Origin: Diabrotica undecimpunctata
Taxonomy: Eukaryota > Arthropoda > Insecta > Coleoptera > Chrysomelidae
Length of the DNA: 64,000 nucleotides
NCBI RefSeq assembly: GCF_040954645.1
Contig: NC_092810.1
Coordinates: forward strand, 70,120,660 to 70,184,659
Direction: 5' to 3'
Of the stretch, positions 26,940 through 38,169 are shown in pieces. Position 1 is the stretch's first letter. Each line of letters starts with the position of its first letter. Position numbers and translations under genes: made by a program. The notes beneath the pieces were generated by a model that saw only the letters and a list, made by a program, of their open reading frames with translations, did no database searches and was not told where the DNA came from.

Positions 26940-27125
26940 CAGACCATACTTAAAGGTAAAGTTCATGGAAAAAGAGGTGTAGGAAGAGAAATAATATCCT
27001 GACTTCATAAACTACGAAAATGGTTTAACTGTGACTCCTACCGGACGTTTTAGAGCAGCAATCAACAAAATCAAAATAGCCATGTTAGTTTCCAACATTT
27101 TTAACGGGTGGGCTTCATAAGAAGG
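26940..27125 (+). mobile_element. Family A LINE 3' stub
   Basis: Across two frames it reads GKVHGKRGVGREIIS, LHKLRKWF and RAAINKIKIAMLVSNI, then stops and a GAAGGA tail near 27118. This is the last ~60 residues of the family A ORF2. It lies immediately upstream of, and opposed to, the piggyBac relic. I found no convincing TSD. Confidence 0.75.
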
Positions 27126-27960
27126 AGAGTCAGATGTCAGTTTTCGTATAACGACAGCTGTCCCAGCTATCCTCTAAGTATAGGTGTTATGAATACCCAG
27201 AGAACATCCCTAAGTCGCAGGAGACCACGCCCAATAGAAGAACTGTCAAAACTCCCACGATATTATTAACCAGTTTTAGTCACATGGTTCACGCTCCTTC
27301 TAAGTGAAAAATTTACTCATTCCTACAGTATCAAAAGAATTGAGCCCTGGTGGGACTATTTCCGTATTATCGATCCTAGGTTAAGATGGTACGCCGAAGT
27401 ATCTGCCAAAAATTTTCGTACGCATCTGGATGTCGAGGGCTTTTTGCCCTCGACCCCTTTGCCCTTTTTTTGCGTTCGAGGGAACGTAGAATAGCTTTTT
27501 GCATGGTCTTATAAAAACGTTCACTACGACTCAGCTGGTTTATTTTCTATAGGAGGTTCTTCGAAATGACTTCAGCAGAAAATAAAATAATAGAAATCGT
27601 TTGGGTTTCCTTTCACTTTACAATCTCCATCGTCTCCTTATTTGTACCTCATGTACCAGACCACAGCATCTGTCCTTTTAAATGATTTCCTTCATCTTAA
27701 AAATCGCTGCCCGATGAATATCCTTGACCAACTTTATCAGGCACATACTCGTCATCGTCATTATTGAATACATCTTCATCACTAAACTCTACTTTATATT
27801 CATTATGTGACAAATTCTACAAAGACAGAAGTCAACAGAAAAGTCAAAATAAAGATTGAACTTGGATTTGCAAAGAGCACACTTAAACTAACAATTTTCG
27901 ATGCATTTATAGAGAAAATAAGTAAAAACTTTCCAGAAAAGTAGAATGAGCCATAAGGAC
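27126..27960. other. Spacer with a TCGAGGGC hairpin
   Basis: Less AT-rich than its surroundings. A hairpin with arms TCGAGGGC and GCCCTCGA occurs near 27434-27455, followed by a second TTCGAGGGAACG. This resembles an old repeat, but I cannot name it. No coding signal. Confidence 0.4.
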
Positions 27961-27964
27961 CACA

Positions 27965-28270
27965 TTTTCCTAGGTAGACATCAACATATCAAAAAAGTAT
28001 CTAGGAAAAAGCTAAATATTCAATTTTGTAACATAAATATGAATAAGTAATACAGAGAGTCAAAAATAGAAAGCGGCCAAAACGATCATATCCGGTGCTT
28101 AAAGGTAGAGATTAACATATCTCAAAAAGTGATTACACTAAATACCTGTAAATTAAAAATTATAATCCTTATAAAGATCTAGGAAAAGTCCTAAAGTATC
28201 AAGTTTCTAAAATAACTATGAATAAATAATACACACGGTCAAAAATAGAAAGCGGTCAAAATGACCATAT
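27965..28270. repeat. Divergent ~179-bp tandem duplication
   Basis: Two copies share AGATCTAGGAAAA-like, ATATGAATAA and TCAAAAATAGAAAGCGG with CCAAAACGAT/TCAAAATGAC at 28060 and 28239, an offset of 179 bases. Confidence 0.65.
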
Positions 28271-28600
28271 TATATTTTATTTTTGTTAATGGCTAACTAC
28301 AAACTATCATTTGATATGGTTCTGATAATGTTTTTTTGTAGCATGTCTAAGTTAAATATTAAAAATAAAAAATTATTTTTTTTTTATTTTAAATTAAAGT
28401 GTCTCGGCAACTATGGGCCATTGACACTGGTACAAGTTTATTACAATATGCTTATGTTTACATACATATACAATGTGTTATATACAAGTTAGGATACATT
28501 AACATCTTAATATAGTTACACTAACTAGTAAAGGTGACAGTCTTTTAGGAAACGAATTATGGCACTGTACATGTTTGTAGAACCAAGTAGATCACTTAAA

Positions 28601-29494
28601 TTATTTTGAAAGTTGTAGTAAGTAGTCTCTTTGAGGTTTATAGTGGACGCATTCTAGTAATATGTGCTGGACTGTTAAGGACTCATTACAATGTTCACAG
28701 CGAGGATGGTTTTCAGACGACATCAGATATCCATGAGTAGGACGAGTGTGACCTATTCTGAGCCTTCTGATAATAATATTGTCTTTTCTGCTCATTTGTG
28801 GCATGGTGATGGAGGTAACAGTTGGTTGAATTGTGCGTAGTTTTGTATTTTGCACATTCCAGTGTGTTTGCCAAGAGCTTAGTACGTTGTTCTTGATACT
28901 GGCCTTTAAGTCTTGGTGAAGTTGTATGTTTTCCATATTTTCTAAGGAGCAGGCCAGTTTTGCTGCATGATCAGCGTTCTCATTTCCATTGATACCAACA
29001 TGGGATGGTATCCAGATGATAGTTACTGAAATACCATTCTTTGACTGCTCTTGGCAGATACTGTGGATGCACTGTACAATAGGATGGATGAAGTATATAT
29101 TTCTGATTGAGTCAATGGCGGAGAGAGAATCGGTGCATATTGCTAATGATTTCTCATTATTAATGGGCGAGTCTAATGCCTTGAGTATTCCATACAGTTC
29201 GGCTGTGTGTATACTGCATCTGGGAGAAAGTCGATATGATGCTACTGTTGTATTTGAGGTACTGACAGCACAACCGACGACCTGTTCTTCTTTGGAGGCA
29301 TCTGTGTAGAGAATTTTGTCATAATGCTGGGTCTGCATAAGTTTCTTAAATGCTTGCACCAAGAGAGTTCTGGGCGTTTCTTCTTTTTTGTATCGGTTCA
29401 AGCTGGTAAGGACAGTAGGTAGCTTTTTGGTCCATGGAGGAATTCTGGACGTAGTAAACGGAGTTGTGAGTTTTAGATCTGTGTCTTTTAGCAA
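28601..29494 (-). pseudogene. I-like LINE RNase H and C-terminal domain, well preserved
   Basis: A 297-codon open stretch. The RNase HI active site is complete: first Asp in ILYTDASKEE, Glu in SIHTAELYGILKAL, Asp in AICTDSLSAIDSI, and the last Asp in WIPSHVGINGNENADHAA. It is followed by RRLRIGHTRPTHGYL and a knuckle CEHCNESLTVQHILLEC near the end. This region degrades RNA in RNA:cDNA hybrids during I-like retrotransposition. The open frame begins inside the element; upstream RT thumb sequence is in a shifted frame. Residues around the active site look intact, suggesting a relatively young copy. Confidence 0.85.
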
Positions 29495-29574
29495 ACTTTT
29501 TAAAATTTGTGAGAGAGAATGTGCTCGAGGGTGACTATTATCTGGGACAGAGTGGGGAGTATTAATTAGTTTAA

Positions 29575-29871
29575 TTACTGGGTTTTTGGATTAGCAGAAA
29601 TTCTAGAGAAGTAAGACAGAAGTAAACGTTGACGTCTTATAAAAAGTGGAGGTTCTGAGGATTCGATATAAAGACTTTCAGAAGGACTTGATTTAATGGC
29701 GCCAAGGCTAATGCGTAACGAAGTGTTGTGAATTGTGTTCAGACTTTTAAGGTGAGTATCGGAAGCAGATATGTAAAGAATGCTTCCGTAATCCAACCTA
29801 GAGTGGATCAATGTTCTGTAAATTATTAAGAGGACTTTCTCTTCTGCCCCTAGAGGGGGGTTTAACGTCAT
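29575..29871 (-). pseudogene. I-like LINE RT thumb segment
   Basis: It reads EEKVLLIIYRTLIHSRLDYG, SILYISASDTHLKSLNTIHN, LRISLGAIKSSPSESLYIES and EPPLFIRRQRLLLSY. This is the (L)DYG...LD..QN..LR...GA..SSP...L..E....L..RR pattern following the RT palm in I/jockey-type LINEs. A stop or frameshift in about 80 bases separates it from 28601-29494. The element is cut upstream of 29871 with no palm motifs. Confidence 0.8.
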
Positions 29872-30799
29872 CTTAAAATACGTTAAATATTAATTCCAGA
29901 ATTTTGGTGATTTGCGTAGATTATTTGTTACTGTATATATTGATAGAAGAGGCAATACAAGCGTATTAAAGAATTAAAAAAATAAAAGCTGAAAATCTAT
30001 AAAAGTAGATAAAGAATTGATCAGTCGATGGGGAACAAGACAACTACAGCAAATACTATTGCTAAACAGATAAATACTACTAAACATATTTCCTTTACAG
30101 CAATAGAAATTTCAAAGATTTGTATTGAAAACTCTTTCAAAGTTATTGATCATTTACTACTAATTCCATTTGTTATTTATACTATTAATAATTTAAACCT
30201 TATAAACAAAAATGAAGTTGTTTATTAAAAAACCCAAATTAATAAGCCGTAGAAAAAGTAGAGTATAATACTTTCAATAATGAGTATTATTCTCTAGGAA
30301 TAATACTCCCTCGCTATCGCGGATTGGTTCGTAACTATTCCTATAGTTTATGGAATAGTGTCGGTTAGTAATATTTTCTGCTAAATCGCAACCATAAAAA
30401 AGTTACCTACCGACTATATTTTTTTTCCTTCACCTGGAAAAAAATATCGAAGGTGATTGATTTTTAGTATTGGAACTGGTAAAATTGCCTAAACCTGATA
30501 CATTTTTCGCTGTATGTTAAGGAATGTAAGCTATCCGAAAAACATTCATGTTTTGTAACAAGTAAAATGGTGGTAAGTTCGGCCCTAATAGCGATCAAAT
30601 CTACCACGTTATCAGCTGTCCCGAAATATAGTCATTTTAAATGGCAAAACAAATCATAATTTAATATTGTATACCTCTACTACAAATTTAAGTGCATTAG
30701 TTAGTGCTGACAACATTATTTCAAGTGAGTAGCACTTCTTTTGGTATTATTTTTGAAACAACAACAAAATAATCTTTAAGTAATACCTACGTAAAGAGA
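29872..30799. other. AT-rich spacer, possible 5'UTR at right end
   Basis: A stem-like CCTTCACCTGG/TCGAAGGTG pair occurs near 30430-30455. Segment ~30540-30800 may be 5'UTR of the following I-like element, but I see no promoter motif. Confidence 0.4.
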
Positions 30800-30802
30800 T
30801 AA

Positions 30803-32155
30803 CAAAAATTCCAGTTGGGTCTTGACCAGTTTTTTGGACCGGCCACAGGACTGGCTCAACTTCTGATCAAGAAAATTAATAAAATTACTTCATACAACAA
30901 TAATACTACACACAACTGCGCTAAACACAGTTACTCAGATGTCGTAAATTATTTTAAAGATCCAACAAAACAACAAGCAATTTCCAGCATTGAAGGTACA
31001 AAAATCCATGATTACGTGGTAGGTGTTGGATCACTAGTGGGTCCAATTAATGTACTTTTTGCCTCCAGAATTGCTAACAATAATATATGCATATACCTCT
31101 ATTCAAAAAACACTGTTGTTGCTCTTCTTCGTTCTTATCAATATATCGAAATAAATGGATGTCAAGTCGAAGTAAGAAAATTAATTTCTTCAGCCCAGAG
31201 ACTTCTAATATCTAATGCATGTCCTACAATTCCGAACGAAATAATTCAACAAGAATTACAAAAACTTGGAATTCACACTGTATCCAAAATGACTTTTCTT
31301 CGAGTAGGTATGTCTGAAAGTGAGTACAGAAAAATGTCTATTCCTGACTGTTTTAACATAACTTATGATAATACTTCCTATCGGGTATTTCTCTTTATAA
31401 ACGGATTCAGTTGCTCCAAATGTAAAACTATTGGTCATCAAGAATCAGAATGCGCTCACATTTCAACTCATGAAACTAATGATATCCCTTCAACTACCCT
31501 CTCAGATTCAACTCAAACCATATCGTCATTATCTAAACCTAATGAACCTAATGATACAATATATCAATCTATGGAAACCGACCCCATCCAAAACATATCT
31601 AAACATAATCCAAACACTTCGTCTTCTTCTTCCAAAACAACATCACCAGCTGTAAATAACACTGAAAATACTACGACACCAGAAACACCAATAACCTTAA
31701 ATAATGCAGTCAATTCTAAACAGCTAAAAAGACATAACATATCATCCCGTGAACTTAACGAAGACAACCCAAAAACCGACTCGTCCGTTTTTAATACCCC
31801 TAAACAAAATAAACCAAAAAAGAAACCCAAAACCTCTTCCAAAACCCCCCGCGAAGATGCCATTCACTCCCTAGAATCCATCAAAGACAAAATCGAAAAT
31901 AGATCACCTCCATTTATACTAAACTTAAATGAAATATGTGATTTTATGAAAAATGTTTTAAACTCTCATAATCCTGAATCAACTTCTAAAGATTACTCCA
32001 ATGAACCAGAGGAACTAATTCAGATCCTTAATTTTGTTTATTGTTACATACAAAATTCTAGGTTAAGAAATAATATCACCCGACTAAAGAAAAAAATAAA
32101 CCCTAACCCTTTTTCAGCTGACGAAACTGACGAATCATCACTAGTTGAAGGATGA
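30803..32155 (+). CDS. I-like LINE ORF1 (gag-like), open but without ATG
   Basis: About 450 codons are open from the TAA at 30800-30802 to TGA 32153-32155. The N-terminal ~200 residues contain FASRIANNNICIYLYSKN, EVRKLISSAQRLLISNACPT and KLGIHTVSKMTFLRVG. A zinc knuckle CSKCKTIGHQESEC (CX2CX4HX4C) follows near residue 200. The C-terminal half is Ser/Thr/Pro/Asn-rich with a Lys cluster (KPKKKPKTSSK). ORF1 proteins bind element RNA and form the RNP. The first in-frame ATG is only at about codon 158, so the native start was lost or lies in a shifted frame upstream. A decayed homologue with an ATG lies at 39111. Confidence 0.75.
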   Translation, partial: QKFQLGLDQFFGPATGLAQLLIKKINKITSYNNNTTHNCAKHSYSDVVNYFKDPTKQQAISSIEGTKIHDYVVGVGSLVGPINVLFASRIANNNICIYLYSKNTVVALLRSYQYIEINGCQVEVRKLISSAQRLLISNACPTIPNEIIQQELQKLGIHTVSKMTFLRVGMSESEYRKMSIPDCFNITYDNTSYRVFLFINGFSCSKCKTIGHQESECAHISTHETNDIPSTTLSDSTQTISSLSKPNEPNDTIYQSMETDPIQNISKHNPNTSSSSSKTTSPAVNNTENTTTPETPITLNNAVNSKQLKRHNISSRELNEDNPKTDSSVFNTPKQNKPKKKPKTSSKTPREDAIHSLESIKDKIENRSPPFILNLNEICDFMKNVLNSHNPESTSKDYSNEPEELIQILNFVYCYIQNSRLRNNITRLKKKINPNPFSADETDESSLVEG

Positions 32156-32162
32156 TCAAGGG

Positions 32163-33060
32163 ATGACTAATTCATTTATAGTGCAATGGAACATAAATGG
32201 GTTTATACCCATTATGAACAGTTAAAACTACTAATCGGCGAGCTTTCCCCTTTAATTCTTTGTCTTCAAGAAACCCACTTTAAATAAAATAAAATAAATT
32301 AAAAAAAATTTCAATGTTTAAACAAAAATCGAATAGCTCAACAAGCTGGTGGTCGAGTAGCTATTTTCACCAGAGATGATTTGGAAGCTAAACCAATCGC
32401 GCTAAGTACTAATCTTGAAGCTGTAGTAGTCTCTATTACCTATCATAAAAAGATTAACATATGTAACATTTATTTACCACACCCTAGTAATCTAGATATG
32501 CACGAAATAAATAATCTTATAGACTAAATTCCACATCTTAAATTAATTTTAAAAGATATGAACTGCCACCACCCGGCATGGGGAAGTCACAAAACTGATA
32601 AATACGGTAACTTATTGAAAAACCTAATTGATTGTTCTGATTTATTGTTACTTAATACAGGGAATCCAACTAGATTTAGTTCTTATAACGGCTGATTTTC
32701 TGCTATTAATATATCCTTATGCAGTCAATCACTCTCAACTACATTGTCATGGAACACTTTGAACTCATTATATAATAATGACCACTTTCCAATTTCTATA
32801 ACATCAGATCACATTCATCCCCTTGTTTTCCCAATATATCAGTCCTGGAAATTAAAAAAATGCAAATTGGGCATCCTATCAATCTTATATCAATAATAAA
32901 CTTGAAAACTTCCATTTAAGCAATGATATAAACTATGATATCACCTCTTTAAATAATATTATTATAGAAGCAGCTTTAGAAAATATAGGAAAGACAAAAC
33001 CCTGTAAAAGGCAACCCGTACCTTGGTGGAATAGTGAAATTGCAAAAGCATTCTCATCTT
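32163..33060 (+). pseudogene. I-like LINE endonuclease domain
   Basis: Starting at ATG 32163 it reads MTNSFIVQWNINGF (the QWNINGF motif of I-type endonucleases). After frameshifts come LILCLQETHFK, VAIFTRDDLEAKPIALSTNL, NICNIYLPHPSNLDMHEINN, LKDMNCHHPAWGS (GDFN changed to KDMN) and SDHIHPLV (the terminal His site). It continues into PVPWWNSEIAKAF. Stops after NS, FK, LID and NG show it is dead. Confidence 0.8.
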
Positions 33061-33112
33061 GTAAACATGCCTTTAATAAACTTAAAAAACATAATACAGA
33101 CGATTTTAAAAA

Positions 33113-33144
33113 ACCCTGAGGATGAATATCATCATCCTCAGGGT
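33113..33144. repeat. Hairpin inside I-like ORF2
   Basis: Perfect 13-base arms ACCCTGAGGATGA (33113-33125) and TCATCCTCAGGGT (33132-33144) around a 6-base loop. They sit where the linker meets the RT (DDIPP follows at about 33150). One arm is likely a local inverted copy made by template switching. Confidence 0.7.
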
Positions 33145-34215
33145 ATGATGATATTCCACCAATATTCATAAAACACCTACCTTTCAGAGCAAAAATAATA
33201 TTGTTAGATTTATTCAATACCTGTTTTTTAAATCATTAATTTCCAAAACTCTAATCTCAGTCAATAACTATTCACATTATTAAACCCAATAAGCCCAAAG
33301 ATATACCCTCATCATACTGTCCTATTTCTCTCACATGCAGCATGTGCAAAATACTGGAAAAAATTCGAAATCTCCGTCATTTCTCCTGCCATTTTAGAGT
33401 GGTTTTCGCAAGGGACGGTCTACATTAGATAATCATATTTCACTGCAAACCTCAATCAATGAAGCCTTTGCAAACAATCAGAAGTTGATTGCAATATTCT
33501 TTGACATAACTCAGGCTTTTGATAGGACATGGAAACACTCTATATTAGCAACACTTAATAATTATGGAATTTAAAGTAACATGCTTGCTTTTATAAAAAA
33601 TTTCTTAAGTAATCGTTCTATACAAGTTAGAATAAATGTAATCACAAATTCTTCAAAAAATGCTAGATAATGGAATCCCTCAAGGATCCATTTTAAGTCC
33701 AACCCTATTTTTAGTGGCTTTTAATAGCATCATAAATGTAATCAGAGCTCCCATTAAAGCTAGCATTTACGCGGATGATATTGTTATTTACACCAAATCT
33801 AATAAACTAGTTTCAGCAACAAGTATATTACAACTTATGTTAAATCCACTTTAAAATTGGGCATTACAAACCAGATTCAATTTTATTGCAGAAAAAACTC
33901 AATACGTAATGTTTAGTAAAAATAACACTCACCATACAATTAATTAAATGATTTACCTATAAAGCAGTCCACAGAAGTAAGTTTTTTAGCTCTAACTTTT
34001 GATAAAAAATTAAATTGGAATGTGCATATTAATAAATTACAACAAGCATGCCAAAACCGGTTAAATATACTTAAAATATTATCTAATAAATTTTGGGGTG
34101 CCGACTGTAAAACATTAATTAACCTTTACAAATCACTTATTAGAAGTAAATTAGATTACGGTTGCATATCTTACGGTGCTGAAAGCAAAACTGCTTTAAA
34201 AGTAGTTTACAAGTT
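33145..34215 (+). pseudogene. I-like LINE reverse transcriptase
   Basis: Blocks in order, across several frames: IPPIFIKHLPFRAKIILLDL, SSYCPISLTCSMCKILEKI, FFDITQAFDRTWKHSIL (motif A), GIPQGSILSPTLFLVAFNSI (33666 onward), ASIYADDIVIYTKSNKL (intact YADD), then thumb NRLNILKILSNKFWGADCKT and LIRSKLDYGCISYG. The downstream thumb (REPPLYIRLQQLSLN) is in another frame. The catalytic Asp residues survive, but stops at about 33574, 33652 and 33853 break the ORF. Confidence 0.85.
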
Positions 34216-34398
34216 TTAGCGAGAGAACCACCTCTATATATTAGACTCCAACAACTATCCCTAAATTATATAGGGAAAATACCAGCACAGAAACAACATC
34301 TAGTATTCTCCCAAATTTACCATCCCAGTATTGGATCTACAAAACCAACTAAAAATAGTACTCCCCTTATAGAACGAATAAAATCTTCTAACTTTGAT

Positions 34399-35382
34399 AT
34401 GGATAAGCTAAATCTATCTCTACAAGTCAGTGTAAATTTTCCTTCATGGACAATCCAACCACATACCATTGATTTAACCTTCACAAAATACCCCAAATCA
34501 ACTACAAATCCGATTTTCATTAAACAATTGTACTCCGAAGTGATATTTCATTACCCTAATCATCTCCAAATTTTCAGTGATGCCTCTAAAACTTATGACG
34601 GACATGCTGGTGCATACTACTGTAAATACACTACTTACACTATATTCATACCTAAAAAATCTTGCATCCTCACAGGCGAGACCACAGCCATTTTGGAAGC
34701 CTTAATTTTCTTCAAAACGCGTAGTGAGAATAAATGTGTCATCATCACTTACTCATTAAATGCTCTATTAGGTGTAAAACAAATATACCCTACAAATCCA
34801 ATATTTATATATAATATAAATATTGGCTATAAAAAATGAGATAAATATAATTCAATCAACTCGAAAAGAAGAAGCATTTATCTGGGTACCGTCGCATGTA
34901 GGAATAGCTGGAAATGAGAAAGTGGACAACCTAGCAAACACAAGTCGAATAAACTCACTAAACAATACACAACCAAATCAATAAATTACCCTTTCGATCT
35001 CAAAAGCCTAATTAAATACTACTGTACGAACACATGGCAAGACTACTGGAAAGATTCAGGAACCAAACTATATGAGATTTATCTCCTTGTGAATACCATC
35101 TTGGATAATCCATCCAATAGAAGGGATCAAGTAATAACTAACCGACTAAGAAGTGGACACACTGCACTGACCCATAAATTTTTAATCAACAAAGAACCTT
35201 CTCCAACCTGCAGAAACTGTTCTCTCCCATTGACGGTGAAGAATATTCTGATTGACTGCCAGTACCACGAAGAAACAAGAAGAAAATATGGAATCTCAGA
35301 TGACATTAACACCACTTTAACCATAAACACTGACCATGTAATAAATTATTTAAAAGATTTATGTTTATATACATATATTTAA
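34399..35382 (+). pseudogene. I-like LINE RNase H and knuckle domain
   Basis: RNase HI reads LQIFSDASKTYDGHAGAYYC (Asp), CILTGETTAILEALIFF (Glu) and VIITYSLNALLGV (third Asp changed to Tyr). After a frameshift at 34839 comes AFIWVPSHVGIAGNEKVDNL (conserved). The tail reads RRDQVITNRLRSGHTALTHK and the knuckle CRNCSLPLTVKNILIDC, ending before TAA 35380-35382. The lost third Asp, independent of the frameshifts, would inactivate the enzyme. Confidence 0.85.
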
Positions 35383-35583
35383 TGTAAATAAAATGAACTC
35401 TTGTGTACGTTACTCCACTAATAACCCTGCGTGGTTGATGTAGATTATATGATTTTTCTAAATTAAAAAAAAAGGTAAATTATAGAAAACTAAAAAACAT
35501 AATATACAGTAATTATTATATTAATAACATACCTTACTTGGAATCTCTGTTGTCTTTATCTATACTATACATGCATTATCAGT

Positions 35584-36595
35584 TCTTCTTCTTCACATGC
35601 CATACACCAAAGTGCGTAGGCGACTATCTCATTACTAGAATTCTGTTCTTGGCGGCGTGACACAGCTCGCCTGTATTGTGTATTCCTGTCCATTCTTTAA
35701 TATTTCTTAACCAGGATAATTGTTTGCGGCCGGCTCCTCTCCTACCTTCGATCTTCCCTTGTAGGATTAACTGAGGTATTTCATATTTTGCTCCTCTCAA
35801 TATGTGCCCAAGGTAACCAATCTTGCGTTTTTTAATTAATTAAAAGAGTTCTCTTTCCACGCCGGCTCTCTTAAGGACGTCATCGTTTCGAACTCTATCC
35901 ACCCAAGGTATGCGCATCATTCTTCTTAATGACCACATTTCAAATGTTCAAGTTTGTTGATAGATGTTTTTTTCAAAGTCCACGTTTCCATGCCATAAAG
36001 CAAGATGGACCATATGTAGCACTTGACCATTCTGTAGCGTATTTCGAAATGTAGGTTTTGATTACATAGAAGCGGTCTGAATTTCACAAAAGCTTGTCTT
36101 GCCATTTGTATTCGGGTTTTTATCTCTTGTTGTGGATCCGATTGGTCATTGATTGTGGTGCCAAGGTATTTAAAAGTTTTCACGCGTTTTATGCGATCGT
36201 CACCTATGCATATTATCGGGTTTTCTGGAGGGTTTCTGCTAATGACCATATATTTCGTTTTCAAAATGTTGATTTTGAGGCCATATTTTTTACCTATGCT
36301 ATTCACCATATCAAGTAATAACTGCTGATCTTCCAATTTATCAGTTATAATCACTGTGTCGTCCGCATAGCGTAGGTTGCTAATTGGTATGCCGTTCACC
36401 TTAATGCCTAATTCCGTGTCTTCTAATGCTTCCGCAAATATATTTTTAACATATAAATTAAAAAGCATCGGAGAGAGTATGCAGCCTTGGCGGACACCTT
36501 TCCGGATTTCAAATTCATCCGTATATTGGTCTTGATCAATCCTCACCTTTGCCATTTGGTTCCAGTATAGATTCTGAATAATTCTGATCTCCTTC
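35584..36595 (-). mobile_element. 5'-truncated family A LINE with 12-bp TSD
   Basis: The minus strand opens at KEIRIIQNLYWNQMAK (36600) and runs 224 codons: FEIRKGVRQGCILSPMLFNL, ISNLRYADDTVIITDKLE (intact YADD), YGLKINILKTKYMVISR, TFKYLGTTINDQSDPQQE, IWSILLYGMETWTLKK. After a frameshift at 35926 it continues RMMRIPWVDRV, KIGYLGHILRGAKYEI and SWLRNIKEWTG, ending in (GAA)n at 35584-35595. The 12-bp repeat TGCATTATCAGT flanks it exactly (35572-35583 and 36596-36607). The 5' end falls between RT motifs A and B. Confidence 0.92.
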
Positions 36596-36607
36596 TGCAT
36601 TATCAGT

Positions 36608-38169
36608 GAAATGTATAAATTTCTTATTGGAAAAAAATACTAATTTCTTGGCATACTGCTAAAGTCTTAGCAATTTTGATAAGTAAATACCAGTGACCTA
36701 TTTATAAAACAGTAAAATAATACTTTATGGTGACGATTCAGCAGTGTGTATTCTCCAGATTTATTTATGACTATTGGTTTTAAAAATCCTTACTCAATAA
36801 TAAAAACCCATTAAAAGATAAAAAAAAGTGCAAACTGAAACTTTTATTATTATGCGAAAATGAAGAGAACGTCAACAAATTTGTCCAATGTTTATATTTT
36901 TTTATTGAGTGGATATTATAATCAAACAAAACTTATAATTCAGTTCTAAACGGCTTCAGGTTACGTGCAATAATGATAAGCTTCCTTCATGTCTAAGCAA
37001 CAAAAACATTAAAAAAAAACGGCAGGTATATTATTACCAAACGACAAATTCCACCTATTTTAGGTAGCAAGAAAGTACTATTTATCCTGTTTAAGAAAGT
37101 TACATCTAGATATAATAAACTAAACAAAAATGAAATTTAATTAATGTGCGAAAAAAAGTAATAAATGATAAAAAAAAATATTTTGGATAGCGTAAAATTT
37201 TTTAAGCATATTAAAACTCTAAATGTTGTTTGTAAAAAATTATTATGCGCTGAAACATTTAAAATACAATATAACAAAAAGTTACTAACTGCAAAGGATT
37301 AAAATGGAATAGGCACCAAATGAAAGTCGCTTGGTCGGCGACCAATATCGCCAAAATTAGCGTTTGGTAATTTTTGCCTTTCACCCGTCTAAATTAATTA
37401 AAACATTAAATAAGCTTAAGTTCACCTCTTTCTATATTATTAACAAAAAAAATTGATTAGGTGTAAATTAATTCTATTAAATATTTAACTATGTATATCT
37501 GAAAGGTTTGTCCGTTTTTATTATCTAGAAATGCCACTTTCCTTTAAAATCAACCGTATGTTTACACAAAAGCTACAGTAAATTAACTTTGGTTGGTGCA
37601 TTTTTAATGTAACTATTTCACTCTAATAGGATCGGTAATTGATTTTAACCATAAACGGATTCACATTTAATTAGATTGAAAAATCGGTTGGTAAACCTTT
37701 ACATCGGATAATACTGTTCTAGTTACGTCCTGCATGTTATTTGTCGAGACTATTGAATGAAGCGTCTTCAAAGTTATTCGTTTATTTTTTCTAATTAAAC
37801 TTGTTTTTACACACTACCTACTTGGATTTTTTTATATTAATTTTGAAGTAAAAAAAAACTGTCTAGACTAACAAGGATTTTTTACATATTATGTCGATTT
37901 GATAAATGTTCTTATTTGAAGCTTTTCTTCTAGAAAAATGTGAAGTCTAGTGAATTATTTATTTGACATTTCATCTTATCAAAAGGTCTCTATGTTGATA
38001 ACTGTTAAAATAATTGGATAAATTAATTATTTATAACAAAGCATAACAAAAAGTAGTTATGATTAGCAATATTTTTCTATTGAAATGGATATTAATCTGC
38101 TGAACTATAATAGAATTGGCATACTACGATAGTAGTACAAGAATACCAAATAAATCATTAAAAGTAATT
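36608..38169. other. AT-rich spacer, nothing recognised
   Basis: Long A/T runs and no open frame with recognisable content. A slightly less AT-rich patch at 37310-37390 has GGCGACC words but no clear structure. Confidence 0.45.

Larger units (their letters stand above)
30803..35400 (+). mobile_element. I-like LINE with ORF1 open and ORF2 broken
   Basis: Order on the plus strand: ORF1 (30803-32155), endonuclease (from ATG 32163), RT (about 33170-34210), RNase H (about 34540-34960) and a Cys/His knuckle domain ending at 35382. RNase H together with a zinc-knuckle ORF1 fits the I group. ORF1 is free of stops over 446 codons while ORF2 carries at least ten stops or frameshifts. The 3' end is followed within 200 bases by an independent insertion with its own TSD (35572-36607). 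Confidence 0.85.

Noticed and set aside
28989..29309. Plus-strand open frame
   Set aside because: Antisense of the RNase H region, which has a complete active site on the minus strand.
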